From NCBI RefSeq assembly GCF_050947335.1, contig NW_027473363.1:436501-500500 (forward strand): a stretch of DNA of 64,000 nucleotides, read 5' to 3'. Below the pieces are notes generated by a model. The model worked only from the letters and a program-made list of their open reading frames with translations. It did not search any database and was not told where the DNA came from. Source of the DNA: Megachile rotundata. Lineage: Eukaryota; Arthropoda; Insecta; Hymenoptera; Megachilidae. Both the position numbers and the translations under genes were made by a program. Of this stretch, positions 1 to 15,499 are shown one piece after another (the first letter of the stretch is position 1; each line of letters opens with the position of its first letter).

Positions 1-145
1 CAATCACACAATCACAAAATCACACAATCACACAATCACACAATCACACAATCACACAATCACACAATCACTCAATCACTCAATCACACAATCACTCAAT
101 CACACAATCACACAATCACTATCACACAATCACAATTACACAATG
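1..145. repeat. CACTCAAT / CACTAT edge module
   Basis: This module carries one CACAAAAT, a cluster of CACTCAAT units, then CACTAT and AATTACACAATG. The same order of variants recurs near 34,425-34,560, 36,405-36,530 and 50,125-50,267, and in part near 54,820-54,895 and 57,170-57,255. It marks one kind of higher-order repeat boundary. The window therefore opens in the middle of a larger repeat. Confidence 0.8.
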
Positions 146-1978
146 ACACAATCACACACTCACACAATCACAATCACACAATCACACAATCACACAATCA
201 CACAATCACACAATCACACAATCACACAATCACACAATCACACAATCACACAACCACACAATCACACAATCACACAATCACACAATCACACAATCACACA
301 ATCACACAATCACACACTCACACAATCACACAATCACATTCACACATTCAAACATTCACACAATCGCACAATCACACAATCACGATCACACAATCACGAT
401 CACACAATCACGATCACACAGTCACGATCACACAATCACGATCACACAGTCACGGTCACACAATCACGATCACACAATCACGGTCACACAATCACGGTCA
501 CACAACCACGCAATCACACAATCACACAATCACACAATCACACAATCACACAATCACACAATCACACAATCACGCAATCACGCAAACACACAATCACACA
601 ATCACACAATCACACAATCACACAATCACACAATGACACAATCACACAATCACAGAATCACACAATCACACAATCACACAATCACACAATCACACAATCA
701 CACAATTACACAATCACACAATCACACAATCACACAATCACACTATCACACAATCACACAATCACACAATCACACAATTACACAATCACGCAATCACACA
801 ATCACGCAATCACACAATCACACAATCACACAATCACACAATCACAGAATCACACAATCACACAATCACACAATCACACAATCACACAATCACACAACCA
901 CACAACCACACAATCAAACAAGCACACAATCACTCAATCACACAATCGCAATCACACAATCACACAATCACACAATCAAACAATCACACAATCACACAAT
1001 CACACAATCACACAATCACACAATCACACAATCACACAATCACACAATCACACAATCACAATCTCACAATCACACAATCACAATCACACAATCACACAAT
1101 CACACAATCAAACAATCACACAATCACACAATCACACAATCACACAATCACACAATCACACAATCACACAATCACACAATCACGGTCACACAATCAAACA
1201 TTCACACAATCACACAATCACACAATCACGATCACACAATCACGATCACACAATCACGATCACACAATCACACAATCACACAATCACACACTCACACAAT
1301 CACACAATCACATTCACACAATCACACAATCACACAATCTCACAATCACACAATCACACAATCACACAATCACAATCACACACTCACACAATCACACAGT
1401 CACAATCACACAATCACACAATCACACAATCACACAATCACACAATCACACAATCACACAATCACACAATCACACAAACACACACTCACACAATCACACA
1501 ATCACATTCACACAATCACACAATCACACAATCACACAATCACACAATCACACACTCACACACTCACACAATCACACAATCACATTCACACAATCACACA
1601 ATCACACAATCACACAATCTCACAATCACACAATCACACAATCACACAATCACAATCACACACTCACACAATCACACAGTCACAATCACACAATCACACA
1701 ATCACACAATCACACAATCACACAATCACACAATCACACAATCACACAATCACACAATCACACAATCACACAATCACACAATCACACAATCACACAATCA
1801 CACAATCACAATCACACAATCACAATCACACAATCACACAATCACACAATCAAACAATCACACAATCACACAATCACACAAACCCACAATCTCACAATCA
1901 CACAATCACAATCACACAAACACACACTCACACAATCACACAATCACATTCACACAATCACACAATCACACAATCACA
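97..1978. repeat. 1.87-kb higher-order repeat, copy 1
   Basis: Copy 1 runs from CACTAT/AATTACACAATG through a CACGAT/CACGGT block (about 381-512), a CAATCAAACAAGCAC landmark near 905-925 and a second CACGGT/CACGAT block (about 1,184-1,262). It then holds arrays rich in CACATT and CACACT. The ATG variant at 143 pairs with 2,009 (offset 1,866) and the one at 633 pairs with 2,515 (offset 1,882). The 16-bp difference is two units. Confidence 0.85.
381..512. repeat. CpG-form 14-mer block (CACGAT/CACGGT)
   Basis: CACGAT or CACGGT 6-mers alternate with CACACAAT or CACACAGT 8-mers, giving a 14-bp period. This is one of the denser CpG stretches of the left third. The paired copy lies at about 2,261-2,394. 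Confidence 0.9.
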
Positions 1979-3855
1979 CAATCACTATCACACAATCACA
2001 ATTACACAATGACACAATCACACACTCACACAATCACAATCACACAATCACACAATCACACAATCACACAATCACACAATCACACAATCACACAATCACA
2101 CAATCACACAATCACACAATCACACAATCACACAACCACACAATCACACAATCACACAATCACACAATCACACAATCACACAATCACACAATCACACACT
2201 CACACAATCACACAATCACATTCACACATTCAAACATTCACACAATCGCACAATCACACAATCACGATCACACAATCACGATCACACAATCACGATCACA
2301 CAGTCACGATCACACAATCACGATCACACAGTCACGGTCACACAATCACGATCACACAATCACGGTCACACAATCACGGTCACACAACCACGCAATCACA
2401 CAATCACACAATCACACAATCACACAATCACACAATCACACAATCACACAATCACGCAATCACGCAAACACACAATCACACAATCACACAATCACACAAT
2501 CACACAATCACACAATGACACAATCACACAATCACAGAATCACACAATCACACAATCACACAATCACACAATCACACAATCACACAATTACACAATCACA
2601 CAATCACACAATCACACAATCACACTATCACACAATCACACAATCACACAATCACACAATTACACAATCACGCAATCACACAATCACGCAATCACACAAT
2701 CACACAATCACACAATCACACAATCACAGAATCACACAATCACACAATCACACAATCACACAATCACACAACCACACAACCACACAATCAAACAAGCACA
2801 CAATCACTCAATCACACAATCGCAATCACACAATCACACAATCACACAATCAAACAATCACACAATCACACAATCACACAATCACACAATCACACAATCA
2901 CACAATCACACAATCACACAATCACACAATCACAATCTCACAATCACACAATCACAATCACACAATCACACAATCACACAATCAAACAATCACACAATCA
3001 CACAATCACACAATCACACAATCACACAATCACACAATCACGGTCACACAATCAAACATTCACACAATCACACAATCACACAATCACGATCACACAATCA
3101 CGATCACACAATCACGATCACACAATCACACAATCACACAATCACACACTCACACAATCACACAATCACATTCACACAATCACACAATCACACAATCTCA
3201 CAATCACACAATCACACAATCACACAATCACAATCACACACTCACACAATCACACAGTCACAATCACACAATCACACAATCACACAATCACACAATCACA
3301 CAATCACACAATCACACAATCACACAATCACACAAACACACACTCACACAATCACACAATCACATTCACACAATCACACAATCACACAATCACACAATCA
3401 CACAATCACACACTCACACACTCACACAATCACACAATCACATTCACACAATCACACAATCACACAATCACACAATCTCACAATCACACAATCACACAAT
3501 CACACAATCACAATCACACACTCACACAATCACACAGTCACAATCACACAATCACACAATCACACAATCACACAATCACACAATCACACAATCACACAAT
3601 CACACAATCACACAATCACACAATCACACAATCACACAATCACACAATCACACAATCACACAATCACAATCACACAATCACAATCACACAATCACACAAT
3701 CACACAATCAAACAATCACACAATCACACAATCACACAAACCCACAATCTCACAATCACACAATCACAATCACACAAACACACACTCACACAATCACACA
3801 ATCACATTCACACAATCACACAATCACACAATCACACAATCACACAATCACGCAA
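1979..3855. repeat. 1.87-kb higher-order repeat, copy 2
   Basis: Copy 2 directly follows copy 1 and repeats its landmarks in the same order: AATTACACAATG at about 2,000-2,011, the CpG block at about 2,261-2,394, and CACGGT/CACGAT at about 3,041-3,122. It diverges near 3,850, where the sequence enters the CACCAACC landmark region. This is a head-to-tail duplication. Confidence 0.85.
2261..2394. repeat. CpG-form 14-mer block, second copy
   Basis: This block has the same variant order as 381-512: GAT units, then CACAGT-bearing units, then GGT units, ending in CACAACCACGCAAT. It supports the 1.87-kb duplication. Confidence 0.9.
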
Positions 3856-4655
3856 TCACACAATCACACAATCGCACAATCACACAATCACACAATCACA
3901 CAATCACACAATCACACAATCGCACAATCACACAATCACCAACCACACAATCACAATCACACAATCACAATCACACAATCACACAATCACACAATCACAC
4001 AATCACACAATCAAACAATCACACAATCACACAATCACACAATCACACAATCACAATCACACAATCACACAATCACGCAATCAAACAATCACACAATCAC
4101 ACAATCACACAATCACACAATCACACAATCACACACTCACACAATCACACAATCACATTCACACAATCACACAATCACACAATCTCACTATCACACAATC
4201 ACACAATCACACAATCACACAATCACAATCACACAATCACACAATCAAACAATCACACAATCACACAATCACGCAATCACACAATCACGCAATCACACAA
4301 TCACACAATCACACAATCACACAATCACAGAATCACACAATCACACAATCACACAATCACACAATCACACAATCACACAATCACACAATCACACAACCAC
4401 ACAACCACACAATCAAACAAGCACACAATCACTCAATCACACAATCGCAATCACACAATCACACAATCAAACAATCACACAATCACACAATCACACAATC
4501 ACACAATCTCACAATCACACAATCACACAATCACACAATCACACAATCACAATCTCACAATCACACAATCACAATCACACAATCACACAATCACACAATC
4601 AAACAATCACACAATCACACAATCACACAATCACACAATCACACAATCACACAAT
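3856..4655. repeat. Connector with CACCAACC landmark
   Basis: This stretch contains the first CACCAACC (3,937-3,944), preceded by CGCACAAT units and followed by alternating CACAAT/CACACAAT. A CAATCAAACAAGCAC landmark lies near 4,400. It does not pair cleanly with the 1.87-kb repeats and leads into block A. Confidence 0.7.
3937..3944. repeat. CACCAACC landmark (first of 16 seen)
   Basis: CACCAACC follows CGCACAAT CACACAAT and precedes a short 6/8 alternating stretch. It starts at 3937, 7040, 8843, 12054, 19584, 26297, 26958, 28213, 28872, 29681, 40611, 41272, 45054, 47505, 59693 and 62875. The same neighbours at each site show common descent. Confidence 0.88.
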
Positions 4656-7600
4656 CACGGTCACACAATCAAACATTCACACAATCACACAATCACACAA
4701 TCACGATCACACAATCACGATCACACAATCACGATCACACAGTCACACAATCACACAATCACACACTCACACAATCACACAATCACATTCACACAATCAC
4801 ACAATCACACAATCTCACAATCACACAATCACACAATCACACAATCACAATCACACACTCACACAATCACACAGTCACAATCACACAATCACACAATCAC
4901 ACAATCACACAATCACACAATCACACAATCACACAATCACACAATCACACAATCACACAATCACACAATCACACAATCACACAATCACACAATCACACAA
5001 ACACACACTCACACAATCACACAATCACATTCACACAATCACACAATCACACAATCACACAATCACACAATCACACACTCACACACTCACACAATCACAC
5101 AATCACATTCACACAATCACACAATCACACAATCACACAATCACACAATCTCACAATCACACAATCACACAATCACACAATCACAATCACACACTCACAC
5201 AATCACACAGTCACAATCACACAATCACACAATCACACAATCACACAATCACACAATCACACAATCACACAATCACACAATCACACAATCACACAATCAC
5301 ACAATCACACAATCACACAATCACACAATCACAATCACACAATCACACAATCACACAATCAAACAATCACACAATCACACAATCACACAATCACACAATC
5401 ACAATCACACAATCACACAATCACGCAATCAAACAATCACACAATCACACAATCACACAATCACACACTCACACAATCACACAATCACATTCACACAATC
5501 ACACAATCACACAATCTCACAATCACACAATCACACAATCACACAATCACACAATCACAATCACACAATCACACAATCAAACAATCACACAATCACACAA
5601 TCACACAAGCACACAATCACTCAATCACACAATCACACACTCACACAATCACACAATCACATTCACACAATCACACAATCACACAATCTCACAATCACAC
5701 AAACACATAATCACACAATAACACAATCACAATCACAAAATCACAATCACACAATCACACAATCACACAATCACACAATCACACAATCACACAATCACAC
5801 AATCACACAATCACACAATCACACAATCACAATCACACAATCACAATCACACAATCACACAATCACAATCACACAATCACATTCACACAATCACACAATC
5901 ACACAATCACACAATCACACAATCACGCAATCACACAATCACACAATCACACAATCACACAATCACACAATCACACAATCACACAATCACACAATCGCAC
6001 AATCGCAGACTCACACAATCACACAATCACACAATCACACAATCACACACTCACACAATCACACAGTCACAATCACACAATCACAATCACACAATCACAA
6101 TCACACAGTCACAATCACACAATCACACAATCACACAATCACACAATCACACAATCACAATCACACAATCACACAATCACGCAATCAAACAATCACACAA
6201 TCACACAATCACACAATCACACAATCACACAATCACACACTCACACAATCACACAATCACATTCACACAATCACACAATCACACAATCTCACAATCACAC
6301 AATCACACAATCACACAATCACACAATCACAATCACACAATCACACAATCAAACAATCACACAATCACACAATCACACAATCACACAAGCACACAATCAC
6401 TCAATCACACAATCACACACTCACACAATCACACAATCACATTCACACAATCACACAATCACACAATCTCACAATCACACAAACACATAATCACACAATA
6501 ACACAATCACAATCACAAAAACACAATCACACAATCACAATCACACAATCACAATCACACAATCACAATCACACAATCACAATCACACAATCACACAATC
6601 ACACAATCAAACAATCAAACAATCACACAATCACGGTCACACAACCACACAATCACACAATCACACAATCATACAATCACACAATCACAAAATCACACAA
6701 GCACACAATCACTCAATCACACAATCACACTCTCACACAGTCACACAATCACCCAACCGCACAATCACACAATCCCACAATCGCATAATCACACAATCAC
6801 ACAATCAGACAATCACACAATCACACAATCACGCAGTCACAATCACACAAACCCACAATCTCACAATCACACAATCACAATCACACAAACACACACTCAC
6901 ACAATCACACAATCACATTCACACAATCACACAATCACACAATCACACAATCACACAATCACGCAATCACACAATCACACAATCACACAATCACACAATC
7001 ACACAATCACACAATCACACAATCGCACAATCACACAATCACCAACCACACAATCACAATCACACAATCACAATCACACAATCACACAATCAAACAATCA
7101 CACAATCACGGTCACACAACCACACAATCACACAATCACACAATCATACAATCACACAATCACAAAATCACACAAGCACACAATCACTCAATCACACAAT
7201 CACACTCTCACACAGTCACACAATCACCCAACCGCACAATCACACAATCCCACAATCGCACAATCACACAATCACACAATCAGACAATCACACAATCACA
7301 CAATCACGCAGTCACAATCACACAATCACAATCACACAATCACACAATCACACAATCACACAATCACAATCACACAATCACACAATCAAACAATCACACA
7401 ATCACACAATCACACAAGCACACAATCACTCAATCACACAATCACACACTCACACAATCACACAATCACATTCACACAATCACACAATCACACAATCTCA
7501 CAATCACACAAACACATAATCACACAATAACACAATCACAATCACAAAATCACAATCTCACAATCACAATCACACAATCACAATCACACAAGCACACAAT

Positions 7601-9647
7601 CACTCAATCACACAATCACACACTCACACAATCACACAATCACATTCACAAAATCACACAATCACACAATCTCACAATCACACAAACACATAATCACACA
7701 ATAACACAATCACAATCACAAAATCACAATCACAAAATCACAATCACACAATCACAATCACACAATCACAATCACACAATCACAATGACACAATCACAAT
7801 CACACAATCACACAATCACACAATCAAACAATCAAACAATCACACAATCACGGTCACACAATCAAACATTCACACAATCACACAATCACACAATCACACA
7901 ATCACACAATCACACAATCACACAATCACACAACCACACAATCACACAATCACACAATCACAATCACACAATCACACAATCACGCAATCAAACAATCACA
8001 CAATCACACAATCACACAATCACACAATCACACAATCACACACTCACACAATCACACAATCACATTCACACAATCACACAATCACACAATCTCACAATCA
8101 CACAATCACACAATCACACAATCACACAATCACAATCACACAATCACACAATCAAACAATCACACAATCACACAATCACACAATCACACAAGCACACAAT
8201 CACTCAATCACACAATCACACACTCACACAATCACACAATCACATTCACACAATCACACAATCACACAATCTCACAATCACACAAACACATAATCACACA
8301 ATAACACAATCACAATCACAAAAACACAATCACACAATCACAATCACACAATCACAATCACACAATCACAATCACACAATCACAATCACACAATCACACA
8401 ATCACACAATCAAACAATCAAACAATCACACAATCACGGTCACACAACCACACAATCACACAATCACACAATCATACAATCACACAATCACAAAATCACA
8501 CAAGCACACAATCACTCAATCACACAATCACACTCTCACACAGTCACACAATCACCCAACCGCACAATCACACAATCCCACAATCGCATAATCACACAAT
8601 CACACAATCAGACAATCACACAATCACACAATCACGCAGTCACAATCACACAAACCCACAATCTCACAATCACACAATCACAATCACACAAACACACACT
8701 CACACAATCACACAATCACATTCACACAATCACACAATCACACAATCACACAATCACACAATCACGCAATCACACAATCACACAATCACACAATCACACA
8801 ATCACACAATCACACAATCACACAATCGCACAATCACACAATCACCAACCACACAATCACAATCACACAATCACAATCACACAATCACACAATCAAACAA
8901 TCACACAATCACGGTCACACAACCACACAATCACACAATCACACAATCGTACAATCACACAATCACAAAATCACACAAGCACACAATCACTCAATCACAC
9001 AATCACACTCTCACACAGTCACACAATCACCCAACCGCACAATCACACAATCCCACAATCGCACAAGCACACAATCACTCAATCACACAATCACACACTC
9101 ACACAATCACACAATCACATTCACAAAATCACACAATCACACAATCTCACAATCACACAAACACATAATCACACAATAACACAATCACAATCACAAAATC
9201 ACAATCACAAAATCACAATCACACAATCACAATCACACAATCACACAATCACAATCACACAATCACAATCACACAATCACACAATCACAATCACACAATC
9301 ACATTCACACAATCACACAATCACACAATCACACAATCACACAATCACGCAATCACACAATCACACAATCACACAATCACACAATCACACAATCACACAA
9401 TCACACAATCACACAATCGCACAATCGCAGACTCACACAATCACACAATCACACAATCACACAATCACACACTCACACAATCACACAGTCACAATCACAC
9501 AATCACAATCACACAATCACAATCACACAGTCACAATCACACAATCACACAATCACACAATCACACAATCACACAATCACAATCACACAATCACACAATC
9601 ACGCAATCAAACAATCACACAATCACACAATCACACAATCACACAAT
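4656..9647. repeat. Large higher-order block A (about 5.0 kb)
   Basis: Block A starts at CACGGT followed by CAAACATT and three CACGAT units ending in CACACAGT. TAA landmarks end at 5,721, 6,501, 7,530, 7,704, 8,304 and 9,179. The first four match block B at 10,735, 11,515, 12,544 and 12,718, each at an offset of exactly 5,014 bp. A also has a private internal repeat: 6,501-7,250 recurs at 8,304-9,060. CACCAACC at 7,040 and 8,843 gives the 1,803-bp offset. B and C have only one copy of that segment. Confidence 0.85.
5690..5770. repeat. TAA-bearing landmark (first of 46 seen)
   Basis: The rare variant CATAATCACACAATAAC is followed by alternating CACAAT, CACAAAAT and CACACAAT. By eye it was found 46 times. 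The second TAA ends at 5721, 6501, 7530, 7704, 8304, 9179, 10735, 11515, 12544, 12718, 13506, 18273, 19045, 20074, 20248, 21028, 26733, 27388, 28633, 29270, 30117, 31011, 31789, 32719, 33481, 33931, 35443, 35885, 41047, 45474, 47280, 48429, 49190, 49632, 51150, 51538, 52672, 53726, 54266, 56078, 56608, 57500, 57986, 60087, 63285 and 63667. It closes most long open frames and is the best marker for aligning repeat copies. Confidence 0.92.
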
Positions 9648-12600
9648 CACGGTCACACAATCAAACATTCACACAATCACACAATCACACAATCACGATC
9701 ACACAATCACGATCACACAATCACGATCACACAGTCACACAATCACACAATCACACACTCACACAATCACACAATCACATTCACACAATCACACAATCAC
9801 ACAATCTCACAATCACACAATCACACAATCACACAATCACAATCACACACTCACACAATCACACAGTCACAATCACACAATCACACAATCACACAATCAC
9901 ACAATCACACAATCACACAATCACACAATCACACAATCACACAATCACACAATCACACAATCACACAATCACACAATCACACAATCACACAAACACACAC
10001 TCACACAATCACACAATCACATTCACACAATCACACAATCACACAATCACACAATCACACAATCACACACTCACACACTCACACAATCACACAATCACAT
10101 TCACACAATCACACAATCACACAATCACACAATCACACAATCTCACAATCACACAATCACACAATCACACAATCACAATCACACACTCACACAATCACAC
10201 AGTCACAATCACACAATCACACAATCACACAATCACACAATCACACAATCACACAATCACACAATCACACAATCACACAATCACACAATCACACAATCAC
10301 ACAATCACACAATCACACAATCACACAATCACAATCACACAATCACAATCACACAATCACACAATCACACAATCAAACAATCACACAATCACACAATCAC
10401 ACAATCACACAATCACAATCACACAATCACACAATCACGCAATCAAACAATCACACAATCACACAATCACACAATCACACACTCACACAATCACACAATC
10501 ACATTCACACAATCACACAATCACACAATCTCACAATCACACAATCACACAATCACACAATCACACAATCACAATCACACAATCACACAATCAAACAATC
10601 ACACAATCACACAATCACACAAGCACACAATCACTCAATCACACAATCACACACTCACACAATCACACAATCACATTCACACAATCACACAATCACACAA
10701 TCTCACAATCACACAAACACATAATCACACAATAACACAATCACAATCACAAAATCACAATCACACAATCACACAATCACACAATCACACAATCACACAA
10801 TCACACAATCACACAATCACACAATCACACAATCACACAATCACAATCACACAATCACAATCACACAATCACACAATCACAATCACACAATCACATTCAC
10901 ACAATCACACAATCACACAATCACACAATCACACAATCACGCAATCACACAATCACACAATCACACAATCACACAATCACACAATCACACAATCACACAA
11001 TCACACAATCGCACAATCGCAGACTCACACAATCACACAATCACACAATCACACAATCACACACTCACACAATCACACAGTCACAATCACACAATCACAA
11101 TCACACAATCACAATCACACAGTCACAATCACACAATCACACAATCACACAATCACACAATCACACAATCACAATCACACAATCACACAATCACGCAATC
11201 AAACAATCACACAATCACACAATCACACAATCACACAATCACACAATCACACACTCACACAATCACACAATCACATTCACACAATCACACAATCACACAA
11301 TCTCACAATCACACAATCACACAATCACACAATCACACAATCACAATCACACAATCACACAATCAAACAATCACACAATCACACAATCACACAATCACAC
11401 AAGCACACAATCACTCAATCACACAATCACACACTCACACAATCACACAATCACATTCACACAATCACACAATCACACAATCTCACAATCACACAAACAC
11501 ATAATCACACAATAACACAATCACAATCACAAAAACACAATCACACAATCACAATCACACAATCACAATCACACAATCACAATCACACAATCACAATCAC
11601 ACAATCACACAATCACACAATCAAACAATCAAACAATCACACAATCACGGTCACACAACCACACAATCACACAATCACACAATCATACAATCACACAATC
11701 ACAAAATCACACAAGCACACAATCACTCAATCACACAATCACACTCTCACACAGTCACACAATCACCCAACCGCACAATCACACAATCCCACAATCGCAT
11801 AATCACACAATCACACAATCAGACAATCACACAATCACACAATCACGCAGTCACAATCACACAAACCCACAATCTCACAATCACACAATCACAATCACAC
11901 AAACACACACTCACACAATCACACAATCACATTCACACAATCACACAATCACACAATCACACAATCACACAATCACGCAATCACACAATCACACAATCAC
12001 ACAATCACACAATCACACAATCACACAATCACACAATCGCACAATCACACAATCACCAACCACACAATCACAATCACACAATCACAATCACACAATCACA
12101 CAATCAAACAATCACACAATCACGGTCACACAACCACACAATCACACAATCACACAATCATACAATCACACAATCACAAAATCACACAAGCACACAATCA
12201 CTCAATCACACAATCACACTCTCACACAGTCACACAATCACCCAACCGCACAATCACACAATCCCACAATCGCACAATCACACAATCACACAATCAGACA
12301 ATCACACAATCACACAATCACGCAGTCACAATCACACAATCACAATCACACAATCACACAATCACACAATCACACAATCACAATCACACAATCACACAAT
12401 CAAACAATCACACAATCACACAATCACACAAGCACACAATCACTCAATCACACAATCACACACTCACACAATCACACAATCACATTCACACAATCACACA
12501 ATCACACAATCTCACAATCACACAAACACATAATCACACAATAACACAATCACAATCACAAAATCACAATCTCACAATCACAATCACACAATCACAATCA

Positions 12601-13906
12601 CACAAGCACACAATCACTCAATCACACAATCACACACTCACACAATCACACAATCACATTCACAAAATCACACAATCACACAATCTCACAATCACACAAA
12701 CACATAATCACACAATAACACAATCACAATCACAAAATCACAATCACAAAATCACAATCACACAATCACAATCACACAATCACAATCACACAATCACAAT
12801 GACACAATCACAATCACACAATCACACAATCACACAATCAAACAATCAAACAATCACACAATCACGGTCACACAATCAAACATTCACACAATCACACAAT
12901 CACACAATCACACAATCACACAATCACACAATCACACAATCACACAACCACACAATCACACAATCACACAATCACAATCACACAATCACACAATCACGCA
13001 ATCAAACAATCACACAATCACACAATCACACAATCACACAATCACACAATCACACACTCACACAATCACACAATCACATTCACACAATCACACAATCACA
13101 CAATCTCACAATCACACAATCACACAATCACACAATCACAATCACACAATCACACAATCAAACAATCACACAATCACACAATCACACAAGCACACAATCA
13201 ATCAATCACACAATCACACACTCACACAATCACACAATCACATTCACACAATCACACAATCACACAATCTCACAATCACACAATCACACAATCACACAAT
13301 CACACAATCACACAATCACACAATCACAATCACACAATCACACAATCACACAATCAAACAATCACACAATCACACAATCACACAAGCACACAATCACTCA
13401 ATCACACAACCACACACTCACACAATCACACAATCACATTCACACACTCACACAATCACACAATCTCACAATCTCACAATCACACAAACACATAATCACA
13501 CAATAACACAATCACAATCACAAAATCACAATCACACAATCACAATCACACAATCACACAATCACACAATCAAAAATTCACACAATCACACAATCACACA
13601 ATCACAATCACACAATCACACAATCACGCAATCAAACAATCACACAATCACACAATCACACAATCACACAATCACACAATCACACAATCACACACTCACA
13701 CAATCACACAATCACATTCACACAATCACACAATCACACAATCTCACAATCACACAATCACACAACCACACAATCACACAATCACACAATCACACAATCA
13801 CACAATCACACAATCACACAATCACACAATCACACAATCACACACTCACACAATCACACAATCACATTCACACATTCAAACATTCACACAATCGCACAAT
13901 CACACA

Positions 13907-13990
13907 ATCACGATCACACAATCACGATCACACAATCACGATCACACAGTCACGATCACACAATCACGATCACACAGTCACGGTCACACA
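13907..13990. repeat. CpG-form 14-mer block in block B
   Basis: CACGAT/CACACAAT and CACGGT units follow a CACATT-CAAACATT stretch. The copy in block C lies at about 21,429-21,512. Confidence 0.85.
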
Positions 13991-14004
13991 ATCACACAAT
14001 CACA

Positions 14005-14022
14005 ATCACAAAATCTTACACA
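14005..14022. repeat. CTTACACAAT variant
   Basis: The unit CTTACACAAT (with AAAATCTTAC) is seen only here and at about 21,531-21,542, at the B-to-C offset of 7,522. It is a private marker of the B/C pair. Confidence 0.85.
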
Positions 14023-14898
14023 ATCACACAATCACACAATCACACAATCACACAATCACACAATCACACAATCACACAATCACACAGTCACACAATCACA
14101 CAACCACACAACCACACAATCACACAAGCACACAATCACTCAATCACACAATCACACACTCACACAATCACACAATGACACAATCACACAATCACAGAAT
14201 CACACAGTCACACCATCACACAATCACACAATCACACAATCACACAATCACACAATCTCACAATCACACAATCACACAATCACACAATCACACAATCACG
14301 CAATCAAACAATCACACAATCACACAATCACACAATCACACAATCACACAATCACACAATCACACACTCACACAATCACACAATCACATTCACACAATCA
14401 CACAATCACACAATCTCACAATCACACAATCACACAACCACGCAATCACACAATCACTCAATCACACAATCACAATCACACAATCACACAATCACACAAT
14501 CACAATCACACAATCAGACAATCACAATCACGCAATCACACAATCACGATCACACAATCACGATCACACAATCACGATCACACAATCACGATCACACAAT
14601 CACGGTCACACAATCACGGTCACACAACCACGCAATCACACAATCACTCAATCACAAAATCACACAATCACACAATCACACAATCACACAACCACATAAT
14701 CACAGAATCACGCAATCACACAATCACACAATCACACAATCACACAATCACACAATCACACAATCACACAATCACGCAATCACACAAGCACACAATCACA
14801 CAATCACACAATCACACAATCACACAACCACACAATCACACAAGCACGCAGTCACAATCACACAATCACACAATCACACAATCACACCATCACACAAT

Positions 14899-14938
14899 CA
14901 CACGATCACACGATCACACGATCACACGATCACACGAT
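14899..14938. repeat. Five-copy CACACGAT run
   Basis: Five uninterrupted CACACGAT 8-mers. Matching five-copy runs are at 22,421-22,460, 23,576-23,615, 37,028-37,067 and 41,683-41,722. Copy number is the same in all five places although they lie in different large blocks. Confidence 0.93.
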
Positions 14939-15086
14939 CACAATCACGCAATCACAATCACGCAGTCACACAATCACCATCACACAATCACACAATCATA
15001 CAACCACACAATCACAATCACACAATCACAATCACACAATAACAATCACACAATCACACAATCACACAATCACACAATCAAACAAT

Positions 15087-15095
15087 CACAAATAT
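15087..15095. repeat. Odd-length 9-mer CACAAATAT
   Basis: The window is otherwise almost entirely built from even-length units. This 9-mer shifts phase and recurs at 22,609, 23,764, 37,208 and 41,863, each time after CAAACAAT and before CACACAAT. It is a useful single-origin marker linking blocks B, C, E1 and E2. Confidence 0.9.
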
Positions 15096-15499
15096 CACAC
15101 AATCACACAATCACACAACCACACAATTACACAAGCACGCAGTTACAATCGCACAATCACACAATCACACAATCACACAATCACACAATCACACAATCGC
15201 GCAATCACTCAATCACACAATCACACAATCACACAATCACACAATCACACAATCACAATCACACACTCACACAATCACACTGTCACAATCACACAATCAC
15301 ACAATCACACAATCACACAATCACACAATCACACAATCACACAATCACACAATCACACAATCACACAATCACAATCACAATCACACAATCACAATCACAC
15401 AATCACACAATCACACAATCACACAATCACACAATCACACAATCACACAATCACACAATCACGCAAACACACAATCACACAATCACACAATCACACAAT

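Noticed and set aside
2515..5721. 1,068-codon open frame encoding a TQSHNHTI repeat protein
   Set aside because: The repeat is stop-free in all forward frames, and starts depend only on a CAATGAC variant. The same peptide appears in every frame. No codon bias, domain, promoter or splice signal supports a gene.
5701..5721. Poly(A) or terminator signal at the TAA landmark
   Set aside because: CATAATCACACAATAAC contains no AATAAA or hairpin-plus-T tract. It is a variant repeat used here only as a marker.
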